The notes under the pieces: generated by a model | What the model was told of the DNA's origin: nothing | What the model saw: the letters and a program-made list of their open reading frames with translations, nothing else | Databases searched by the model: none | Part shown: positions 44,586 to 49,308 of the stretch, piece after piece | Layout: each line of letters opens with the position of its first letter | How positions within the stretch are numbered: the stretch's first letter is position 1 | Translations under genes and position numbers: made by a program | Source: Clostridia bacterium | GTDB lineage: Bacteria; Bacillota; Clostridia; UBA1381; UBA9506 | Reading direction: 5' to 3' | Assembly: GCA_017507525.1 (NCBI GenBank) | Contig: JAFWAT010000062.1 | Location: forward strand, 1-49,308 | Length of the DNA: 49,308 bases

Positions 44586-44780
44586 TCTCCAAAAGGAGAC
44601 GTTTTTCTGCGCATTAAAAAATGCGCCAGCCGGAGCCGACGCACGAAAAATGCATGGCTCGAACTGTTGCTACACAAGTTTTTCGGCAAACTAACAAGGA
44701 TGCGAAAATAGAGCATGCATTTTTACCAAAAGGTAAAAAAAGACATCCACTGTTAATTAACCTATTAACTTGTGTAGCAA
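44586..44780. other. hairpin cluster with AAAA loops and 14-bp inverted ends
   Basis: Three stems each close on AAAA: TCTCC-aaaa-GGAGA (44586-44599), GCGCATT-aaaa-AATGCGC (44609-44626) and TTTTTACC-aaaa-GGTAAAAA (44720-44739). The last is enclosed by GGATG (44698) and CATCC (44744) and by a perfect 14-bp pair TTGCTACACAAGTT (44667-44680) and its complement (44767-44780). No plausible protein is encoded. It may be a structured RNA or a non-autonomous mobile element. Confidence 0.5.
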
Positions 44781-44822
44781 TACCAGTATATCACAGGAAA
44801 GAAATTTTTGCAAGAAGAAATT

Positions 44823-44863
44823 GTAGGGGCGATTCAAGAATCGTCGGGGACGTCGGCCCCTAC
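44823..44863. repeat. variant GCGATTC palindrome repeat
   Basis: GTAGGGGCGATTC, AA, GAATCG, then GGGGACGTCGGCCCCTAC: the usual palindrome with an extra palindromic insert before the closing CCCCTAC. Confidence 0.65.
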
Positions 44864-44885
44864 AAAAGTACAGAACCTTGCGGTA

Positions 44886-44944
44886 GTAGGGGTGGGGTTC
44901 CATCCCCACCCGCTATTCGGGAGGGCGCAGAGACCCTCCCCTAC
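44886..44944 (+). repeat. 59-nt GTAGGGG repeat, copy 3
   Basis: Ends GTAGGGG and CCCCTAC pair perfectly; inner stems TGGGG...CCCCA and GGGAGGG...CCCTCCC. Nearly identical to copy 2 read in reverse. Confidence 0.75.
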
Positions 44945-44986
44945 ATAATACCCACAGGTTGCGGCATTAATCTTTTGTGTAAACTC

Positions 44987-45015
44987 TTGACTTTTTTCCT
45001 CAAAAATTATACAAT
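44987..45015 (+). promoter_or_regulatory. iorAB operon promoter
   Basis: TTGACT, 17-nt spacer, TACAAT. The leader of about 80 nt contains the hairpin GCCGCA-aagcc-TGCGGC at 45043-45059. Confidence 0.75.
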
Positions 45016-45101
45016 TAAATGTAGACATTTTTCGATTTTTTTGCCGCAAAGCCTGCGGCGGCGAAGAAAGACTTTGGCAGGCAGAAAGGCTTTTGAGAAC
45101 C

Positions 45102-46829
45102 ATGAAAAAATTAATGCTGGGCAATGAAGCCGTTGCACGGGGTGCCTATGAAGCAGGCGTTAGCGTCGCTTCTTCTTATCCGGGAACCCCCAGTACGGAA
45201 ATTACTGAATTCATTGCAAAATATGATGAAATATATTCTGAATGGGCGCCGAATGAAAAGGTTGCTGTTGAAGTTGCTTCGGGTGCAGCCATTGCCGGTG
45301 GCAGAGCGCTCTCTGCCATGAAGCACGTAGGCGTAAATGTGGCGGCAGACCCGCTCTTTACCATGAGCTACATTGGCGTAAACGGCGGATTAGTGCTTTG
45401 TGTGGCAGATGACCCCGGTATGCACAGCTCACAGAATGAGCAGGATAGCCGCAACTATGCCATCGCAGCGAAGGTTCCCATGCTGGAGCCTGCGGATAGC
45501 TCAGAATGCCGTGACTTTGTGAAAAAGGCATATGAAATCAGCGAAGAATTTGACACCCCTGTACTTCTCCGCTTGACCACCCGTGTGGCACATTCTCAGA
45601 GCGAGGTTGAGCTATACGAGCGAGAAGAGCATCCGGCAAAAGAATATAAAAAAGATGCTGCAAAGCATGTTATGGTGCCGGCAAATGCCCGCCCGAAGCA
45701 CGTTTTGGTAGAACAGCGCATGGATGCGCTTTCAAAATATAACGATACAAGTGACTTAAACCGTGTGGAAATGAACGATACAAAAATCGGTATTATTACC
45801 GCAGGTATTGCTTACCAGTATGCCCGTGAAGCATTCCCCAATGCCTCTTTCTTAAAGCTGGGCATGATTAACCCCCTGCCGGAAAATCTGATTCGTGATT
45901 TTGCGGCAAAGGTTAAAACCTTATATGTCATTGAAGAATTAGACCCCGTGCTGGAGCGCCAGATTAAGGCAATGGGCATCACGGCTCACGGCAAAGACCT
46001 GCTCCCCTTAATCGGCGAATATTCCGCAGCACTGCTCCGTGAAAAAATTCTGGGCGAAAAGCCTGAAGCCGGCTTTACTGTTGACGAAACCATTCCTGTT
46101 CGTCCGCCGGTTATGTGCCCCGGTTGTTCTCACAGAGGCGTGTTCTATGTTTTAAATAAACTAAAGCTAACGGTCAGCGGCGATATCGGTTGCTACTCGC
46201 TGGGCAGCGCAAAGCCCTTAGACAGTATTGATTCCATCATTTGCATGGGTGCCAGCATTTCGGCGCTCCACGGTATGGAAAAGGCTCAGGGCAGAGAATT
46301 TGCAAAGAAATCCGTTGGCGTTTTAGGTGATTCTACCTTCCTGCACTCCGGTATTACCGGTTTGATTGACATGGTGTATAATAAAGGCACCTCCACCGTA
46401 ATTATTCTGGATAACTCCATCACCGGCATGACAGGGCATCAGGAAAACCCTGCCACAGGTTTTACCATTAAGGGTGAGCCTACCCGTCAGGTAGACCTTG
46501 AAAAGCTGTGTCACGCAGTTGGTATTGATAAGGTAACCATTGCAGACCCTTTCTGCGTTGAGGACTTTGAAAAAGTACTCAGGGAACATTTAGAGGCTGA
46601 AGAGCCTACCGTTATTATTGCACAGCGCCCCTGTGCACTCCTGAAAAAAGCAGGCTACACAGGCTGCTGTGAAATTACAGATGCCTGCAAAAACTGCAAA
46701 ATGTGCATGAAGCTGGGATGCCCGGCTATCTCCATGACGTCATCCGGTCCTGTCATTGATGAAACTTTGTGTAACGGTTGCGGTTTATGCGTCAACATTT
46801 GTAAGTTTGGCGCAATTGTGAAGAAATAA
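45102..46829 (+). CDS. iorA: indolepyruvate:ferredoxin oxidoreductase, alpha subunit
   Basis: Oxidatively decarboxylates aryl pyruvates from aromatic amino acids to acyl-CoA with ferredoxin reduction, in the cytosol of anaerobes. It has 575 residues. Order: pyruvate-binding domain (SSYPGTPSTEITEFI near 24), the TPP-binding half (CPGCSHRG near 343, GDIGCYSLG near 364, GASISALHGME near 384), and a C-terminal pair of [4Fe-4S] motifs (CKNCKMCMKLGC near 529 and CNGCGLCVNIC near 555). ATG 45102 gives the family start MKKLMLGNEAVARG; its ribosome binding site is weak. 18 nt before iorB. Confidence 0.96.
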   Translation: MKKLMLGNEAVARGAYEAGVSVASSYPGTPSTEITEFIAKYDEIYSEWAPNEKVAVEVASGAAIAGGRALSAMKHVGVNVAADPLFTMSYIGVNGGLVLCVADDPGMHSSQNEQDSRNYAIAAKVPMLEPADSSECRDFVKKAYEISEEFDTPVLLRLTTRVAHSQSEVELYEREEHPAKEYKKDAAKHVMVPANARPKHVLVEQRMDALSKYNDTSDLNRVEMNDTKIGIITAGIAYQYAREAFPNASFLKLGMINPLPENLIRDFAAKVKTLYVIEELDPVLERQIKAMGITAHGKDLLPLIGEYSAALLREKILGEKPEAGFTVDETIPVRPPVMCPGCSHRGVFYVLNKLKLTVSGDIGCYSLGSAKPLDSIDSIICMGASISALHGMEKAQGREFAKKSVGVLGDSTFLHSGITGLIDMVYNKGTSTVIILDNSITGMTGHQENPATGFTIKGEPTRQVDLEKLCHAVGIDKVTIADPFCVEDFEKVLREHLEAEEPTVIIAQRPCALLKKAGYTGCCEITDACKNCKMCMKLGCPAISMTSSGPVIDETLCNGCGLCVNICKFGAIVKK

Positions 46830-46847
46830 GAAAGGCGGAGTCAGAGT

Positions 46848-47414
46848 ATGAATATTATGATTGTAGGCGTTGGCGGACAGGGCACTCTGCTTGCCAGCCG
46901 TATATTGGGTGCTGCAGCCTTGCGTGCAGGCAAACAGGTAAAGCTTTCAGAGGTTCATGGCATGAGCCAGCGCGGCGGCAGCGTTGTGACCTATGTTAAA
47001 TATGGTGACCGTGTTGATTCTCCCGTTATTGAGCCGGGGGAAGCGGATATGATTATCGCCTTTGAAGAGCTGGAGGCATATCGCAGCCTGCCGTATCTTA
47101 AGAAAGACGGCGTGCTGATTGTGAACACCCAAAAAACCAACCCCATGCCGGTTATCACCGGAGCTATGGAATATCCCGAAAATATTTTAGATAAGCTCAC
47201 AGCCAAGGGCATCCGTGTGGTTGCCTGTGATGCGCTCCGGCTTGCAAAAGAGGCAGGTAACATTAAGGCCGTGAACGTTGCCTTAATTGGCGTTATGGCT
47301 AAAAATTCGCCCCTGTCAAAGGAAATTTGGGACGGCGCTTTGGTTGATGCCGTTCCCGCCAAGTTCTTAGAGGTAAACCAAAAAGCCTTTAGCCTTGGCT
47401 ATAATCATCAGTAA
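46848..47414 (+). CDS. iorB: indolepyruvate:ferredoxin oxidoreductase, beta subunit
   Basis: Partner of IorA, 188 residues, the gamma-domain of 2-oxoacid:ferredoxin oxidoreductases. It shows GVGGQGTLLASRILG near residue 7 and SEVHGMSQRGGSVVTYVKYG near 38. RBS AGGCGGAGTCAGAGT. Followed after 15 nt by the ACT-domain gene. Confidence 0.95.
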   Translation: MNIMIVGVGGQGTLLASRILGAAALRAGKQVKLSEVHGMSQRGGSVVTYVKYGDRVDSPVIEPGEADMIIAFEELEAYRSLPYLKKDGVLIVNTQKTNPMPVITGAMEYPENILDKLTAKGIRVVACDALRLAKEAGNIKAVNVALIGVMAKNSPLSKEIWDGALVDAVPAKFLEVNQKAFSLGYNHQ

Positions 47415-47429
47415 GAGAGGATGGTTTTT

Positions 47430-47864
47430 ATGACAAAGGTAAAGCAAATTTCTGTGTTTGTTGAAAATGCAGGCGGTAAGCTGTCTGACATTACGGCGCT
47501 TTTGGGCGAAAATGACATTAACATCCGCGCCCTTTCTATTGCCGACACCACCGATTTCGGTATTCTGCGTATGATTGTGCAGGACCCGGAAAAAGCTCTG
47601 TATGTTCTTGCGACCAATGATATCATGGTGAAAGCCACAGAGGTAATCGTTGCAGAAATCAGCGATAAGCCGGCGGGGCTTAACAAAGCGCTGAGCATTT
47701 TAAAGGATGCAGACGTTGCCCTTGAATATTTATATGCTTTTGCAACCAATCACGGCGACAAGGCATATGTTGTTATGAAAACTGACAAAGCCGAAGCCGC
47801 AGAAGAAGCTCTGGCAACGGGCGGCGTTCGGGTACTCTCGGCAAAGGAAGTATATGCACTGTAA
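47430..47864 (+). CDS. tandem ACT-domain protein
   Basis: A 144-residue protein built of two ACT domains (KQISVFVENAGGKLSDITALLG at the start; DVALEYLYAFATNHGDKAYVVMKTD in the second half). ACT folds bind small molecules, usually amino acids. Placed after iorAB it may sense an aromatic or branched-chain amino acid and tune the pathway; this is inference. ATG 47430 was chosen since the in-frame ATG 47421 directly abuts GAGAGG. The stop overlaps the next start by 1 nt (TAATG). Confidence 0.88.
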   Translation: MTKVKQISVFVENAGGKLSDITALLGENDINIRALSIADTTDFGILRMIVQDPEKALYVLATNDIMVKATEVIVAEISDKPAGLNKALSILKDADVALEYLYAFATNHGDKAYVVMKTDKAEAAEEALATGGVRVLSAKEVYAL

Positions 47865-49125
47865 TGGATACATTGATTCAAAAAATCTATGGTATAAAAG
47901 AAAGTACCATCCGTTTGATGCGTCAGGCGGAAGCAGAGCTTTCTGAGCGTTTTGCTCTTTTAGAGAAAAAGGCAGAGGTTGGTCAGGCAAAGGTTCTGGC
48001 AGCTTTTCATGAAGAAGGCATCAGCGAGCGCCACCTTTTAGGCACAACCGGCTATGGCTATGATGATGCCGGCAGAGAAGCATTAGAGCGGATTTATGCA
48101 TCCGTTTTCGGCGCGGAAAGTGCCTTGGTTCGCCAGCAGTTTGTGTCCGGCACCCATGCTTTGGCTGCTTGCTTTTATGGCGTGTTGCGCCCGGGGGATA
48201 CTTTGGTATTTGCCACCGGTACCCCTTATGACACGTTAGAAGAGGTAGTCGGCCTTCGTGGCGGTGGTGATATGGGGTCTTTAGCCGATTGGGGCGTATC
48301 CTGCAGGATTGTTCCTCTGCTCCCTGACGGAAGCCCTGATTTTACCGCATTAGAAGACGCCATTGACGATACGGTTAAAATGGTTTCCATCCAGCGGTCA
48401 AAGGGCTATGCATGGCGCAAATCCCTGACGGTTGCTGAGATTGGTGAAATTGTCAGCTTTGTTAAAACGCTTCGTTCTGACATTGTCTGTATGGTGGATA
48501 ACTGCTACGGCGAATTTGTGGAAGAAAAAGAACCCACAGCGGTTGGTGCCGATTTGATGGCAGGCTCACTCATTAAAAATCCCGGCGGCGGCCTCGCCCC
48601 CACCGGCGGTTATATTGCCGGCAGAGCAGAACTGGTTGAAAAAGTTGCCTGCCGATTAACAGCGCCGGGTATTGGCGGTGAGGTGGGCGCCACCTTAGAT
48701 GTAAACCGGCTGTTTTATCAGGGGCTGTTTTTAGCGCCCCACACTGTTTTGCAGAGCATGAAAGCAGCCGTGCTTGCGGCAAAATGCTGGAGCTTGCAGG
48801 CTTTGATACCTGCCCGAGAAGCGATGAAACTCGAAGCGACATCATTCAGGCTGTGCGGCTGGGTGACGCTGACAAGGTTTGCGCTTTTTGTCAAGGCATT
48901 CAAAAGGGCTCTCCCATTGATTCTCAGGTGTGCCCCATGCCGTGGGATATGCCGGGATATGAAAGCCCCGTCATTATGGCGGCCGGAACCTTTGTCTCCG
49001 GTGCCAGCATTGAAATTTCGGCAGATGCCCCCATCCGGGAGCCTTATGCCGTCTATTTGCAGGGTGGCTTAACCTACGAGAGTGCTAAAATTGCACTCCT
49101 TTGTGCGATTGATACAATCTTATAA
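47864..49125 (+). pseudogene. frameshifted PLP-dependent methionine gamma-lyase/aluminium-resistance family protein
   Basis: The first 307 codons match the PLP-dependent family called methionine gamma-lyase-like or aluminium resistance protein (ERHLLGTTGYGYDDAGRE near 46, VRQQFVSGTHALA near 87, catalytic Lys in SLIKNPGGGLAPTGGYIAG near 230). At the run AAAA 48781-48784 the frame breaks; the true C-terminus (MLELAGFDTCP..., SQVCPMPWDMPGYE, GGLTYESAKIALLCAID) continues in the -1 frame to the stop at 49123-49125. Restored length is about 420 residues, normal for the family. In frame 0 a wrong tail runs to 49072. One missing A explains it: real mutation, recoding or sequence error. Fourth gene of the iorA operon. 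Confidence 0.85.
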
Positions 49126-49138
49126 AGATAATAAATAT

Positions 49139-49162
49139 CCACCCGCATAGCGGGTGGTTTTT
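49139..49162 (+). terminator. terminator of the iorA operon
   Basis: CCACCCGC, ATA, GCGGGTGG, then TTTTTC, 14 nt after the stop. Confidence 0.88.
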
Positions 49163-49273
49163 CATTTTCGGGCATAGCCCTAATACTATTGGCTGCGCTA
49201 CATAAGCGCTTTTTTATTGGCCTGCCAGCCATGCAATTGTTACTTGCTACCCATAAATGGGTTGCCTTTTTGC

Positions 49274-49301
49274 AGGCTTCCCCTTGAGGGGAAGCTGTCG
49301 A
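49274..49301 (+). repeat. left end of a MITE-like repeat, second copy
   Basis: 28 nt identical to 139-166 and in the same orientation; the element continues beyond the window. Bases 49163-49273 hold no gene. Confidence 0.6.
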
Positions 49302-49308
49302 GCATAGC

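Noticed and set aside
44650-44670. T-arm-like word (GTTCGAGCC on the minus strand) suggesting a tRNA
   Set aside because: No acceptor, D-arm or anticodon stem can be built around it.
44621-45127. Plus-strand open frame of 168 codons across the hairpin cluster and repeats
   Set aside because: It runs through palindromic repeats and the iorA promoter, shows no family features and has no ribosome binding site.
48776-48790. Programmed -1 frameshift as the favoured reading of the PLP gene
   Set aside because: The site GCA AAA lacks the usual X XXY YYZ slippery form and no stimulating stem was seen; a lost A is simpler.

Overview
The window looks like chromosome from an anaerobic, low-to-moderate G+C member of the Bacillota, class Clostridia, probably an uncultured gut-type lineage. 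The signs are the full clostridial order of the S10-spc-alpha ribosomal gene block, zinc-ribbon S14 and L36, an S4 lacking its zinc finger (only one Cys in the N-terminal region), a KOW-domain protein between map and infA, PerR with a rubredoxin-first rubrerythrin, indolepyruvate:ferredoxin oxidoreductase, and sigma-A promoters with 17-nt spacing. The exact genus cannot be read from the sequence. No rRNA, tRNA, CRISPR array, prophage or intact insertion sequence was seen.

Layout. 1-292: dispersed repeat. 293-3338: pyrG (minus), then aroQ-comF (plus). 3465-8147: a minus-strand housekeeping operon trxA-yhbY-nadD-yqeK-rsfS-leuS. 8450-15133: degV-lysC, mntP, a divergent MATE exporter / ArsB-type permease pair, and a cytidylate-kinase-like gene. 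15549-31486: an unbroken minus-strand ribosomal superoperon of 32 genes from rpsJ to rplQ, including secY, adk, map, infA and rpoA. Its only clear promoter lies near 31.9 kb, followed by a leader of about 400 nt with an attenuator-like hairpin. 32063-35807: cation diffusion facilitator, small zinc-ribbon membrane protein and GTP-type PEP carboxykinase. 36563-38638: a membrane protein joining a zinc ribbon, a VWA domain and a C-type-lectin-like domain. 39017-40835: peroxide/iron operon perR-rbr-bfd-ftn with a PerR box. 41250-44490: MurJ-type flippase coupled to a DUF5693 protein. 45102-49125: iorA-iorB-ACT protein-PLP enzyme, the last carrying a frameshift.

Points that stand out. CTP synthase has Gly where the glutaminase nucleophile Cys should be, and Ala in the preceding oxyanion loop, while the synthase half looks normal, so it is predicted to use free ammonia. 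Three 59-nt repeats with matching termini and compensatory base changes, plus a second palindromic family, sit between operons. A 195-bp hairpin cluster at 44.6 kb has three stems with AAAA loops and a 14-bp inverted repeat. The gap between rpmJ and rpsM folds into nested stems that could be an alpha-operon control site. Two gene remnants (AraC-like; unknown) and one frameshifted enzyme show local decay.

The genes are mostly core functions: translation and secretion, nucleotide, NAD and aspartate-family synthesis, oxidative defence, metal export and envelope assembly. Most operons end in strong intrinsic terminators, and intergenic space between operons is where the repeats accumulate.
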